NCBI RefSeq assembly: GCF_024609765.1
Contig: NZ_JANFDG010000003.1
Coordinates: forward strand, 62,001-126,000
Direction of reading: 5' to 3'
DNA length: 64,000 nucleotides
Origin: Shinella pollutisoli
GTDB lineage: Bacteria; Pseudomonadota; Alphaproteobacteria; Rhizobiales; Rhizobiaceae
Below, one piece after another: positions 51,232-62,003 of this stretch; positions within the stretch are counted from its first letter, which is position 1; each line of letters starts with the position of its first letter. The translations under genes and the position numbers were made by a program. Below the pieces are notes generated by a model that was given only the letters and a program-made list of their open reading frames with translations, had not been told where the DNA came from and did no database searches.

Positions 51232-51333
51232 CGCGTCCAGGACGTCCGTTCCTTCCCCATTCTGCCGAAGTCTTCCATATCGCCAAGAAACCGCGCCGAA
51301 AATACGGCTTGAGCCTTGCGCGACGGTATCGTC

Positions 51334-51816
51334 TCAGACGCGGTGGTAGGGATGGCCGGAGAGGATGGTGACGGCGCGGTAGAGCTGCTCGGCGATCAGG
51401 ATGCGCACGAGCTGGTGCGGCCAGGTGAGCCGGCCGAGGCAGAGAATCGCGTCGGCGCGGTCGCGGAGCGCGGGGTCGAGCCCGTCGGCGCCGCCGACGG
51501 CGATCACGAGGTCGCGCTTGCCGGCGTCGCGGAAGCCCGCGAGCAGGTCGGCGAAGGCGGGGGAATCGAGCGCCTTGCCGCGCTCATCGAGCAGGACCAG
51601 CACGCCGCCTTCCGGCAGCGCCTTCTCCAGCATCGCCGCCTCTTCGCGCTTGCGCGTCTCGGCATTGCCGGCGCGGCTTTCGGCCACCTCGGAAATCCTT
51701 CCGAGATCGAGGCCGACGGCGGGGCCGGCCTTGGCGAAGCGGTCGAGATAGCGGGCCGCGAGCTCCTTCTCGGGGCCGGCCTTCAGCCGACCCACCGCAA
51801 AAAGACCGATCCGCAT
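51334..51816 (-). CDS. rlmH: 23S rRNA (pseudouridine1915-N3)-methyltransferase RlmH
   Basis: 160 residues. This SPOUT methyltransferase modifies pseudouridine 1915 in the ribosomal A-site helix. The SAM pocket VGGADGLDPALRDRAD and C-terminal LYRAVTILSGHPYHRV are typical. It follows rsfS by 49 bp on the minus strand. Confidence 0.95.
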   Translation of the reverse strand: MRIGLFAVGRLKAGPEKELAARYLDRFAKAGPAVGLDLGRISEVAESRAGNAETRKREEAAMLEKALPEGGVLVLLDERGKALDSPAFADLLAGFRDAGKRDLVIAVGGADGLDPALRDRADAILCLGRLTWPHQLVRILIAEQLYRAVTILSGHPYHRV

Positions 51817-51865
51817 CGCCCGCTCCGTCCGCTCGTCTTCGCGCGGAGGCCGCGCGGTTTCCGTC

Positions 51866-52270
51866 TCAGTGGACGGTTCCGTCCTCGATCTCGGGAGCCG
51901 CCCACATCCGTTCGATGTTGTAGAACTCCCGCACTTCCGGCCGGAAGACGTGGACGATGATGTCGCCCGTGTCGATCAGCACCCAGTCGCCGCCTTCGAG
52001 ACCCTCGACGCGGGCATTGCCCAGGCCTTCGTCCTTGAGGTCGGAGATGAGATGGTCGGCGATCGCCATGACGTGACGGTTGGAGCGTCCGGATACGACC
52101 ACCATGTAGTCGCCCAGCGCCGATTTGCCGGCAATGTCGATGGTGACGATATCTTCCGCCTTGGAGTCCTCGAGGCTTGCGAGGACCAGTTGAAGGGCTC
52201 GGTCGGCGGCATCGTCGCCACGTCCCGGGCTTTTCGAGAAGGCGCTCTGGGCGCTTCCCTTCGCGTGCAC
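51866..52270 (-). CDS. rsfS: Ribosomal silencing factor RsfS
   Basis: 134 residues from the GTG at 52270. RsfS binds L14 on the large subunit and blocks subunit joining under starvation. Core motifs ALGDYMVVVSGRSNRHVMAI and DWVLIDTGDIIVHVFRPEVREFYN are intact. The start is uncertain: AAGGA is only 6 bp from a CTG at 52279, whereas the GTG is 15 bp away; an ATG at 52375 adds 35 residues without family likeness. It sits in the nadD-rsfS-rlmH order common in bacteria. Confidence 0.92.
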   Translation of the reverse strand: MHAKGSAQSAFSKSPGRGDDAADRALQLVLASLEDSKAEDIVTIDIAGKSALGDYMVVVSGRSNRHVMAIADHLISDLKDEGLGNARVEGLEGGDWVLIDTGDIIVHVFRPEVREFYNIERMWAAPEIEDGTVH

Positions 52271-52379
52271 TGTTGTCAGGTTCGTTCCTTTCCGTGTAAC
52301 AGGACAAGCACGTCTCGCACCGGCAAAGAGCGCCGGCACACCGTAAAAGGTGGCATCAACGGGTGCCCGTTTCAAGACG

Positions 52380-53024
52380 TCACTTCTGAGGGATCACTTT
52401 CTCCATCGCCGCGCGGCGGCGCAGCGCGGTGGAGCTCGCCGCCGAGCGGGGGCCGTGGATGAAGGTCCAGGCGGGCGCGGGGCGGCCGGGAAGGCTTCTC
52501 GCGTGCTCCTCGTCGACGCGTGCATGGTCGAAGGTCTTGGCCATGCGGGAGGAGAGATAGGCGAGCGTCGAGCCCGGCCGGTCGACCACGGCGATCGGGA
52601 AGGTCGTGGCGATCTTCCGCCAGTTCTGCCAGTGGTGGAAGGTCGCGAGATTGTCCGCGCCCATGACCCAGACGAAGCGGATGCCGCGGTTGAGCGCCCG
52701 CACGCGCTCCAGCGTCTTCGCCGTGTAGTTCTGGCCGAGCCGCTTCTCGAAGGCCGTCACCTTGATGCGCGGGTCCGGGGCGATCGCCTCGCTCCAGCGG
52801 ATGCGCTCGGCAAGCGGCGCGAGCTCGCGGTGGCTCTTCAGCGGATTGCCGGGGGTCACCATCCACCAGAGCTGGTCGAGGCCGAGACGGCGCAGCGCCG
52901 TCTCGGCGACCAGCGCATGGCCCTCGTGCGGCGGGTTGAACGAGCCGCCGAACAGGCCGACCGCCATGCCCTTCTCCACATGGGGCATCTTGAGATAGCG
53001 CTCGGCGACATCGTCCGTCGTCAC
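52380..53024 (-). CDS. nadD: Nicotinate-nucleotide adenylyltransferase
   Basis: 214 residues. It makes deamido-NAD from nicotinate mononucleotide and ATP. The nucleotidyltransferase motif GLFGGSFNPPHEGH is at 23-36 and SAASSTALR near the end corresponds to the ISSTxxR motif. The start is a GTG at 53024, directly after the proA stop (TGAcGTG); a later ATG (MPHVEKGM) is possible. Confidence 0.93.
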   Translation of the reverse strand: MTTDDVAERYLKMPHVEKGMAVGLFGGSFNPPHEGHALVAETALRRLGLDQLWWMVTPGNPLKSHRELAPLAERIRWSEAIAPDPRIKVTAFEKRLGQNYTAKTLERVRALNRGIRFVWVMGADNLATFHHWQNWRKIATTFPIAVVDRPGSTLAYLSSRMAKTFDHARVDEEHARSLPGRPAPAWTFIHGPRSAASSTALRRRAAMEKVIPQK

Positions 53025-53025
53025 G

Positions 53026-54297
53026 TCAGGGCCGCACCTGTCCGGTGCCGCGCACCCGGTACTTGAAGGAGGTGAGCTGCTCGACGCCGACGGGGCCGCG
53101 CGCGTGCATCTTGCCGGTGGCAATCCCGATCTCGCCGCCCATGCCGAATTCGCCGCCGTCGGCGAACTGCGTCGAGGCGTTGTGCAGCAGGATCGCCGAG
53201 TCGATCTCGTTGAAGAAGCGCTCCACCACCGCCGGATCCTCGGCGATCACCGCTTCCGTGTGGGAGGAGGACCAGCGGTTGATATGGGCGATCGCGCCGG
53301 AAATGCCGTCGACCAGGCTGACGGCGATGATGGCGTCGAGATATTCCGTCGACCAGTCCGCCTCGTTCGCGGGGACGAGGCCGGGGATCAGGGCGCGGAT
53401 CTCCTCCGTCGCGCGCACCTCGCAGCCGGCCGCCTGCAACGCTTCGACGAGGGGGGCGAGATGGGTGCCGGCGACGGCGCGGTCGACGAGCAGCGTCTCG
53501 GCCGCACCGCAGATGCCGGTGCGGCGCATCTTGGCGTTGACGACGACGTTCGTCGCCATGGCGAGATCGGCGGAGGCGTCGACATAGACGTGGCAGAGGC
53601 CTTCGAGATGGGCGAAGACCGGCACGCGCGCCTCGCTCTGCACGCGGGCGACGAGGCTCTTGCCGCCGCGCGGGACGATGACGTCGATCGCGCCGTTCAG
53701 CCCCGAGAGCATGGCGCCGACGGCGGCGCGGTCCGTCACCGGGACGTACTGGATCGCGTGTTCCGGCAGGCCGGCGGCCTTGAGCCCGGCGACGAGGCAG
53801 GAATGGATAGCCTGCGATGAATGCACGCTGTCCGACCCGCCGCGGAGAATCACGGCATTGCCGGCCTTGAGGCAGAGCGCGCCGGCATCCGCCGTCACGT
53901 TCGGCCGGCTCTCGTAGATGACGCCGATGACGCCGAGCGGCGTGCGCACGCGCTCGATATGCAGGCCGTTCGGCCGGTCCCAGGCGGCGATCACGCCGCC
54001 AACCGGATCGGGGAGCGCCGCGATGTCGCGGATGGCGGCGGCGATCGCCGCGATGCGCTCCGGCGTCAGCGTCAGCCGGTCGAGGAAGGACGCGGCGACG
54101 CCGCTCTCGCGGGCGTTTTCGAGGTCGATGGCGTTGGCGGCGAGGATCGCCTCGCTGCCCGCGAGGATCTCCGCGGCCATCGCCTCCAGCGCACGGTTCT
54201 TCCGTTCGGCCGTCGCGATCGCCAGCGGCCGGGCGGCGGCGCGCGCATTGCGGCCGATTTCGGCCATCAGGCCGTCGATATCGGTCTGGTCAAGCAT
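53026..54297 (-). CDS. proA: Gamma-glutamyl phosphate reductase
   Basis: 423 residues. It reduces gamma-glutamyl phosphate to glutamate semialdehyde, second step of proline synthesis. The catalytic Cys263 lies in [33 protein letters not shown] is the family block. The ATG at 54297 overlaps the proB stop by 8 bp. Confidence 0.96.
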   Translation of the reverse strand: MLDQTDIDGLMAEIGRNARAAARPLAIATAERKNRALEAMAAEILAGSEAILAANAIDLENARESGVAASFLDRLTLTPERIAAIAAAIRDIAALPDPVGGVIAAWDRPNGLHIERVRTPLGVIGVIYESRPNVTADAGALCLKAGNAVILRGGSDSVHSSQAIHSCLVAGLKAAGLPEHAIQYVPVTDRAAVGAMLSGLNGAIDVIVPRGGKSLVARVQSEARVPVFAHLEGLCHVYVDASADLAMATNVVVNAKMRRTGICGAAETLLVDRAVAGTHLAPLVEALQAAGCEVRATEEIRALIPGLVPANEADWSTEYLDAIIAVSLVDGISGAIAHINRWSSSHTEAVIAEDPAVVERFFNEIDSAILLHNASTQFADGGEFGMGGEIGIATGKMHARGPVGVEQLTSFKYRVRGTGQVRP

Positions 54298-55450
54298 GGG
54301 CGACGTCCTTCTCTGCCGTGGCGGCACGTCCGGTCACGACGAGGTCGTCGCGGTGCACCATGGCGGCGCGGCCGGCATAGCCGAGGATTTCGGCGATCTC
54401 GGCGGATTTCTTGCCGGCGATCAGCCGCGCCTCGTCGGCATCGTAGCCCACGAGCCCGCGGGCGATCTCGCGCCCGCCGGTGCCGATGATCGAGACGGTA
54501 TCGCCGCGCGAGAACGTGCCGGAAACGGCGCGGACGCCGGCCGGAAGCAGGCTCTTGCCGGAGGAAAGCGCGCTTTCCGCGCCCGCGTCGATCTCCAGCC
54601 GGCCGGCCGGCTGCAACTGCCCGGCGATCCACGTCTTTCGCGCGGTGACGGGGGAGCCGGAGGGGGCGAACCAGGAGGAGCGGGCGCCGTTCTCGATCGC
54701 CGACAGCGGCCGGTCGATCTTGCCCGAGGCGATGATCATGGCACAGCCGGCGCCGGTGGCGATCTTGCCGGCGTCGATCTTCGTGCGCATGCCGCCGCGC
54801 GACAGTTCGGAGGCCGCACCGCCGGCCATCGCCTCGATCTCCGGCGTGATGGCGTCGATGGTTTCGAGGAAGCGGGCGGAAGGGTCGAGATGCGGCGGCG
54901 CGGTATAGAGGCCGTCGATGTCGGAGAGCAGCACGAGCAGGTCGGCGCCCGTCATCGTCGCGACCCGGGCGGCGAGCCGGTCGTTGTCGCCGTAGCGGAT
55001 CTCGGTCGTGGCGACGGTGTCGTTCTCGTTGATGATCGGCACGGCGCCGAGCTTCAGGAGCTGGCTGATCGTCGCGCGCGCGTTGAGGTAGCGCCGCCGC
55101 TCCTCGGTGTCGCCGAGGGTGAGCAGGATCTGCCCGGCGACGATGCCGTCCGCCGACAGGCTCTCCGACCAGGCGCGGGCGAGCGCGATCTGGCCGACGG
55201 CCGCGGCCGCCTGGCTTTCCTCCAGCTTCAGCGCGCCCGACGGCACCTTCAGAACCGAGCGGCCGAGCGCGATCGCGCCCGAGGAGACGACCAGCACCTC
55301 CGTGCCGCCGGCGCGAAGTGCGGCGATGTCGGCCGAGAGCGCGTCGAGCCAGGCCTTCTTCAGGCCGGCCGCCCGGTCGACGAGGAGCGCCGAGCCGATC
55401 TTGATGACGATCCGGCGGTATTTCCCGAGCGGCTTGCGGCTTTTCGTCAT
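54290..55450 (-). CDS. proB: Glutamate 5-kinase
   Basis: 386 residues. It phosphorylates glutamate, the first and feedback-controlled step of proline synthesis. The amino-acid kinase domain includes [11 protein letters not shown] and [24 protein letters not shown] and a C-terminal PUA domain (about 290-375). The stop of obgE is 2 bp from its start, so obgE-proB-proA-nadD reads as one operon. Confidence 0.96.
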   Translation of the reverse strand: MTKSRKPLGKYRRIVIKIGSALLVDRAAGLKKAWLDALSADIAALRAGGTEVLVVSSGAIALGRSVLKVPSGALKLEESQAAAAVGQIALARAWSESLSADGIVAGQILLTLGDTEERRRYLNARATISQLLKLGAVPIINENDTVATTEIRYGDNDRLAARVATMTGADLLVLLSDIDGLYTAPPHLDPSARFLETIDAITPEIEAMAGGAASELSRGGMRTKIDAGKIATGAGCAMIIASGKIDRPLSAIENGARSSWFAPSGSPVTARKTWIAGQLQPAGRLEIDAGAESALSSGKSLLPAGVRAVSGTFSRGDTVSIIGTGGREIARGLVGYDADEARLIAGKKSAEIAEILGYAGRAAMVHRDDLVVTGRAATAEKDVAHA

Positions 55451-55452
55451 GG

Positions 55453-56787
<1,335 letters not shown>

Positions 56788-58716
56788 ATGTCCTTTCTGA
56801 CGAATACCAAGATCAAGACGAAAATCCTGTCGGTGATTGCCGGCGTTTCCGTGCTGGCGCTCGCCGGCGCGGCCTACATGGCCCAGAGCTTCAGGGAGAG
56901 CGATGCGGTTTACAAGGAGTTCATCACGCAGGATGCCGCGGCGTTGCGCCAGATCGCGCGCGCCGACCGCAACTTCGTCACGCTCTTCCACGACGTCTAC
57001 CGCATCGGCGTGCACGGTGCCGGAACGTCCAGCTACGATTTCGCCGTCGCCGACCTGAAGGCCAATTCCGAGCAGATGTATGCGCGCATGGAGGAGGCCA
57101 AGGCGCAGTTTCCGGAAAAGACCGCGGACCTGGACGCGTTCGTCGCCGAGATGCGCTCCATCGAGGCCGACCTGAACAGGCTCGCGGCGGAAAGCAGGAG
57201 CGGCCCGATCGAGACCTTCCGCGAGAAGACCGTCTCGCTCGACAAGCGCGGCGCCGCGTTCACCGAGCGGCTGCGCGCCTATACCGACGAGCTGCGCCAC
57301 GAGCTGGACGTGCGCGTCGAGGAGATCTCGACGCGCAACTCGGAAACGATCCTGTTCTCGCTGGCCGGCATCGTCGCGGCCATCGCCGCCGCCTTCGCCG
57401 GCGGTCTCGTGGTGGCGAGCCGCGGCATCGCCGCGCCGATCGGCCGGCTGCAGGAGCGCATGCGCACGCTTGCCGCGGGCGGGATCGACGAGGGCATCCC
57501 CGGCATGGACCGCGGCGACGAGGTAGGCGCGATGGCGAAGGCCGTCGACGTCTTCCTGGAGAACGCCCGCGCGCGCATCCGCCTGGAGCAGGAGGCCGAA
57601 GCCAACCGCAGCCTCTCGGAGAAGGAGCGCATCGAGCGCGAGGAGCAGCGTGCCCGCGAAGCGGCCGACATCAAGTTCGCCGTCGACAACCTCGCCGCCG
57701 GCCTCTCCCGCCTGTCGGACGGTGACGTCTCCTCGCGCATCGAGGCCACGTTTGCCGGTGCGCTCGACGGCGTGCGCCGCGACTTCAACGCATCCGCCGA
57801 GAAGCTGCAGTCGGCGCTCTCCCGCGTCGCGGAGAACGCGCGCGGCATCGACGCCGGCGCCAACGAGATCAAGGCGGCCGCCGACGACCTCGCCAAGCGC
57901 ACCGAGCAGCAGGCCGCCGCCGTCGAGGAGACCGCCGCGGCGCTGGAGGAGATCACGACGACCGTCAAGGACTCGACCAGGCGTGCCCAGGAGGCCGGCC
58001 AGCTCGCCGCCCAGGCCCGCCACGATGCCGAGCAGTCCGGCGCCGTGGTGCGCCGCGCCATCAACGCGATGGAGCGGATCGAGACGTCGTCGGACGAGAT
58101 CGGCAAGATCATCGGCGTCATCGACGAGATCGCCTTCCAGACGAACCTCCTGGCGCTGAACGCGGGCGTCGAGGCGGCCCGCGCCGGCGAGGCCGGCAAG
58201 GGCTTCGCCGTCGTCGCCCAGGAGGTGCGCGAGCTCGCCCAGCGCTCGGCCAATGCCGCCAAGGAGATCAAGGCGCTGATCACGACCTCGAACGAGCAGG
58301 TGCAGGAGGGCGTCGAGCTCGTCGGCGAGACCGGCCGGGCGCTGGAGACGATCGTCGCCGAGGTGCAGGACATCGACCGCAACGTCGCGGCGATCGTCGA
58401 GGCGGCGCAGGAACAGTCCTCCGGCCTCCAGCAGATCAACACGGCCGTCAACCAGATGGACCAGGACACGCAGAAGAACGTCGCGATGGTGGAGGAGACG
58501 ACGGCCGCGAGCCACAGCCTCGCCCGCGAGGTGACGTCGCTGAACCAGCTGCTCGGCCAGTTCAGGCTCGCTTCCGCCTCCGCACCGGCCTTCCGGCCGG
58601 CGTCGGGCGGCGAGGCGCCGGTCGCCTCGCCCGCCCGCGCGCTCGGCCGCAAGGTCGCGTCCGCCTTCTCCGGCAAGATGGCGGCGGCCGCGGCCGCCGA
58701 CTGGGAAGACTTCTGA
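56788..58716 (+). CDS. Methyl-accepting chemotaxis protein
   Basis: 642 residues. Two transmembrane helices (about 12-32 and 188-210) enclose a periplasmic four-helix-type sensor; HAMP-like sequence follows, then a second linker and the signalling domain with the conserved hairpin tip [21 protein letters not shown] (about 450-470, quoted here only in part). The C-terminus is DWEDF, resembling the CheR/CheB-tethering pentapeptide. Ligand unknown. No che genes are adjacent. Confidence 0.93.
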   Translation: MSFLTNTKIKTKILSVIAGVSVLALAGAAYMAQSFRESDAVYKEFITQDAAALRQIARADRNFVTLFHDVYRIGVHGAGTSSYDFAVADLKANSEQMYARMEEAKAQFPEKTADLDAFVAEMRSIEADLNRLAAESRSGPIETFREKTVSLDKRGAAFTERLRAYTDELRHELDVRVEEISTRNSETILFSLAGIVAAIAAAFAGGLVVASRGIAAPIGRLQERMRTLAAGGIDEGIPGMDRGDEVGAMAKAVDVFLENARARIRLEQEAEANRSLSEKERIEREEQRAREAADIKFAVDNLAAGLSRLSDGDVSSRIEATFAGALDGVRRDFNASAEKLQSALSRVAENARGIDAGANEIKAAADDLAKRTEQQAAAVEETAAALEEITTTVKDSTRRAQEAGQLAAQARHDAEQSGAVVRRAINAMERIETSSDEIGKIIGVIDEIAFQTNLLALNAGVEAARAGEAGKGFAVVAQEVRELAQRSANAAKEIKALITTSNEQVQEGVELVGETGRALETIVAEVQDIDRNVAAIVEAAQEQSSGLQQINTAVNQMDQDTQKNVAMVEETTAASHSLAREVTSLNQLLGQFRLASASAPAFRPASGGEAPVASPARALGRKVASAFSGKMAAAAAADWEDF

Positions 58717-58760
58717 GAAACGGCCGGGCGGCGCGAGAGGCGCCGCCCGGCGCTACCCGA

Positions 58761-61148
58761 TCATTCCGGAACCTTCTGGCCGACGGTCGCCGAGGGGGAG
58801 GACGCGGCCTCCCTGCCCGCAGGCTCGCCCGCTTCCTCGCCGGTGATGACCGAGACGACGTCGGCCGCCAGCATGCCGAGCAGCTCCTTCTCCCGCTCCG
58901 ACAGGGCGTGCGGGCGCGTGTCGAGCAGGCAGAGCGCGCCCAGCACGTGGCCGTCCGGCGTCTTCAGCGGCGCGCCGGCGTAGAAGCGGGTGCTCCACAG
59001 CGTGATCGCCGGATGGTCGGCGAAGCGCGGGTCGCGCTCCGTGTCCGGCACCACCAGCATCTCGCCGCTCGCCACCACGTGGTCGCAGACCGCCTGCTTG
59101 CGCGGCATGACCACGGTGCCGTCGGCGGTCGTCATGCCCGGCAGGTCCTTGCTCTGGCCGATGATGAACTCGCGCTCGGCGTCGATCGCCGAAATCACCG
59201 CGAAGCCCACGTCGAAGACGTCGGCCGCCCGCTTGGCGAGCGCGTCGAGATCCTCCCGCGCATGGCCGGCGAGCACGCCGCTCGCGTGCAGCGCGTCGAT
59301 CCGTCCGGGATCGTTCTCCGGCTCGGTCGCCGTGCGCGCCGCCAGCCCTTCGTCGGGGGAGAGCATGTGCTGCATGCGCCGCACCGCCTCGTCGACGGAG
59401 GCGACGACGGCATCGGCGCCGAGATCGCGGTGCGCGCCGTCCTTCAGCAGGTCCGGCGGGCTGTTCCACAGCGCCAGCACGATGCGCAGATGCGGGAAGC
59501 GGTGGCGCAGCCGGCGGCAGAGCTGGCGGGCGGCGGCGGCCGGCGCCGGGCTGAAATAGCTGAGGCAGACCACGTCGGCGCCTTCGAGCTCCAGCTTGGC
59601 GACATGGCGGGTCGAGACGCCGCCGGCGGCGTGGAAATCGGCCGGAATGCCCTCGTGCGCCAGCGCATGGGCGAGCATCTCGGCGGCGACGGCGTCGATA
59701 TGCCACTTGCCGCCGAGGCAGACGACGCGCGGGCTTTCCTTCCCGACACCGTCGGCCGGATATTCCTCGCGCAGGTCGTCCAGCAGCTCGTCCATGCCGT
59801 TGGCGACGCGCAGCCGGTGCTCGGCCGTGGAGTTGCCGCCGTGGTCGGCGCCGGCGAGGCGCAGCACCGCCATTCCGGTGTCGTTGTAGAAACCGACGAG
59901 CGAGGACGCCTCGATCTCGTCGATGGCGATGTCGATCGCCTCCTCCGGGTCGTCGGCTAGCAGCCGCTGGTAGATGCGCGTCGGCACGTCGAGGGCCGGC
60001 GAAGAGCCGAGCAGCGTGTCGAGGAACTGCAGCTGCGGCAGGTTGCGGCCGATCACCAGCAGGCAGACGGTGAGCGGCGTCGACAGCACCAGCCCGACCG
60101 GCCCCCACAGCAGCGTCCAGAAGGTGGCGGCGGCGATCAGCGACATGGCCGAAAGTCCCGTGCTGGTGCCGTAGAGCATCGGCTCCACCACATTGTTGCT
60201 GGCGAGCTCCAGCGCGACGATGAGGCCGACGGTCAGGAGCACCATGGACCAGCCGGGATCGACGGCGAAGGCGAGCGCGATCGGGAAGACCGCCGATATC
60301 ATCGGGCCGATATAGGGAATGAAGCGCATGACGCCGGCGACCGTGCCCCAGAGCAGCGCGCCGGGCACGCCGATCAGCCAGAGGCCGAGCGCCATCGGCA
60401 CGGCATAGGTGAGGTTCACGAGGAGCTGCATCAGGAGATACTTGCTGATGCGGGTGCCGGCCTCCTCGATGGCCGTGGTGGAGCGGTGCAGGTTGCCGCC
60501 GAGCAGCCTGAGCAGCCGGTCGCGCAGGTCGCTGCGGTCGAGCAGCGCCAGGAACACGAAGACGAAGACGATGCCCGCCGTCGCCAGCGGCTCCAGCATC
60601 GGCACCAGCCATTCGAAGGCGGTCTCGAAGGGCGACTTGGCGACGCCGACGATCTCGACGCGCTGCGGCCCGTCGGCGGCCGGTTCCTCCGGTTCGGCCA
60701 GCATCTCCTTCTGCACCGCGTCCACCGTCTCCAGCGCGCCCTCCAGCATGCCCGGCCCCTTCATGCCGGCGCGCAGGTCGGAGAGCTTTTCGCGGATCGT
60801 CGTCTGGTAGGTCGGCAGCTCCGTGCTGAGCGCGCGGACCTGGGTGGCGAGCAGCACGCCGAGGCCGGCGATGAAGGCGAACACCGTCACCATGACGAGG
60901 ATGACGGCGAGAAGGCGCGGCAGCCCGCGCCGGGCGAGCCAAGAGACGAAGGGATTGAGCGCGAAGCCGATCAGGAAGGCGACGGCGAGCGGCAGCAGCA
61001 CGTCGCGGCCGAGATAGAGGGCGGCGACGAGGACCGCTGCGACGATGAAGGCGGCGGCGAGGCGCACGATGTCGGTCTGCGGGGAAAGGAGCGCCTCGCC
61101 GTCCCGCGCGCCGGGATCGGGGGCAAGGAGGGGGTCGCGCTTTCGCAC
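58761..61148 (-). CDS. AI-2E-family membrane protein fused to a cobalamin-binding-like region and a GAF domain
   Basis: 795 residues. The N-terminal part (about 25-375) has seven or so transmembrane helices and fits the AI-2E/PerM family. Residues about 480-610 (CLGGKWHIDAVAAEMLAHAL to ALWNSPPDLL) look like a Rossmann-type B12-binding fold. A GAF domain (about 640-770, with FYAGAPLKTPDGHVLGALCL) ends the protein. The start is a GTG at 61148 with AAGGA 6 bp upstream. The name AI-2E does not prove autoinducer transport; a light-, redox- or ligand-sensing exporter is possible. Confidence 0.8.
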   Translation of the reverse strand: MRKRDPLLAPDPGARDGEALLSPQTDIVRLAAAFIVAAVLVAALYLGRDVLLPLAVAFLIGFALNPFVSWLARRGLPRLLAVILVMVTVFAFIAGLGVLLATQVRALSTELPTYQTTIREKLSDLRAGMKGPGMLEGALETVDAVQKEMLAEPEEPAADGPQRVEIVGVAKSPFETAFEWLVPMLEPLATAGIVFVFVFLALLDRSDLRDRLLRLLGGNLHRSTTAIEEAGTRISKYLLMQLLVNLTYAVPMALGLWLIGVPGALLWGTVAGVMRFIPYIGPMISAVFPIALAFAVDPGWSMVLLTVGLIVALELASNNVVEPMLYGTSTGLSAMSLIAAATFWTLLWGPVGLVLSTPLTVCLLVIGRNLPQLQFLDTLLGSSPALDVPTRIYQRLLADDPEEAIDIAIDEIEASSLVGFYNDTGMAVLRLAGADHGGNSTAEHRLRVANGMDELLDDLREEYPADGVGKESPRVVCLGGKWHIDAVAAEMLAHALAHEGIPADFHAAGGVSTRHVAKLELEGADVVCLSYFSPAPAAAARQLCRRLRHRFPHLRIVLALWNSPPDLLKDGAHRDLGADAVVASVDEAVRRMQHMLSPDEGLAARTATEPENDPGRIDALHASGVLAGHAREDLDALAKRAADVFDVGFAVISAIDAEREFIIGQSKDLPGMTTADGTVVMPRKQAVCDHVVASGEMLVVPDTERDPRFADHPAITLWSTRFYAGAPLKTPDGHVLGALCLLDTRPHALSEREKELLGMLAADVVSVITGEEAGEPAGREAASSPSATVGQKVPE

Positions 61149-61241
61149 CGTCTGTCCTTTCCGTGAGAGCACCGCCGTCCGGGCGGCGTGACGGATATCT
61201 TGCGCGGCCGCCGCGCAGATCAAGGGCCCGTAGCAGGCAAA

Positions 61242-61730
61242 TTATCCCGCCGACAGGCCGCCGCGGCTCTCCTTGACGGTTTCCATCGCCACGCTGGTCG
61301 AGGTGCTGGCGACGAAGGGCAGCGTCGAGATGCGCTCGCCGAGGATATAGCGGTAGCGCCGGATGTCACGCGTGCGGATCTTCAGGAGGTAGTCGAAGCG
61401 GCCGGCGATCATGTGGCACTCCTCGACCTCGCGGATCTTCTTCACCGCGTCGTTGAAGCTCTTCAGCGCGTCCTCCTTCGTGTTGGTGAGCTTCACCTCG
61501 GCGAAGGCGATATGGTCGAGCCCGAGCTTGCCCGGGTTGAGGACCGCCGTGAAGCCCTCGATATAGCCCTCCTCGATCAGCCGCCTGAGGCGGATCTGGC
61601 ACGGCGTCTTCGACAGGCCGACGCGGGCGGCAAGCTCGGTGATCGAGATGCGGCCGTCTTCCGTGACCGCCTTGAGGATCTTGGCGTCGAACCGGTCCAA
61701 TTCACCAGGATCATGCTTTTCCATAGCCAT
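61242..61730 (-). CDS. putR: Lrp/AsnC-family regulator, probable PutR
   Basis: 162 residues. It has an N-terminal helix-turn-helix (ISITELAARVGLSKTPCQIR, about 29-48) and a C-terminal RAM/ligand domain (about 80-155). It is divergent from putA, the arrangement of PutR, the proline-responsive activator of putA in rhizobia and Agrobacterium. Two ATG codons (61730 and 61724) are possible. Confidence 0.9.
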   Translation of the reverse strand: MAMEKHDPGELDRFDAKILKAVTEDGRISITELAARVGLSKTPCQIRLRRLIEEGYIEGFTAVLNPGKLGLDHIAFAEVKLTNTKEDALKSFNDAVKKIREVEECHMIAGRFDYLLKIRTRDIRRYRYILGERISTLPFVASTSTSVAMETVKESRGGLSAG

Positions 61731-62003
61731 TTTGCACCGTCTATCCGCTAAAAATAAGTTTTTACGCCCAAGAAAGGCGGAAAAGCAAGTCGGAACGATT
61801 TTAGCCCTTGGAGTATGGTGCGGCCACTGAATCCGGCGCGCCGCCGCGGCCGGCGGCCCGCCTGCGCGAAAGCCTTGCAAGCGGGCGCGGACGGCGGGAA
61901 TATCCTGCGGACCGGGTTCGAAGTCGATACCAGCCGGATCGCCGGCGGCTCCCATGCGGCCGAGGGCGTCCACATCGCAACGCTTCTTTCGTCAGGGACT
62001 CCG

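Noticed and set aside
58761-61148. Quorum-sensing (AI-2) exporter
   Set aside because: AI-2E is a broad family name; no luxS or lsr gene is in the window, and many members transport other ions or substrates.
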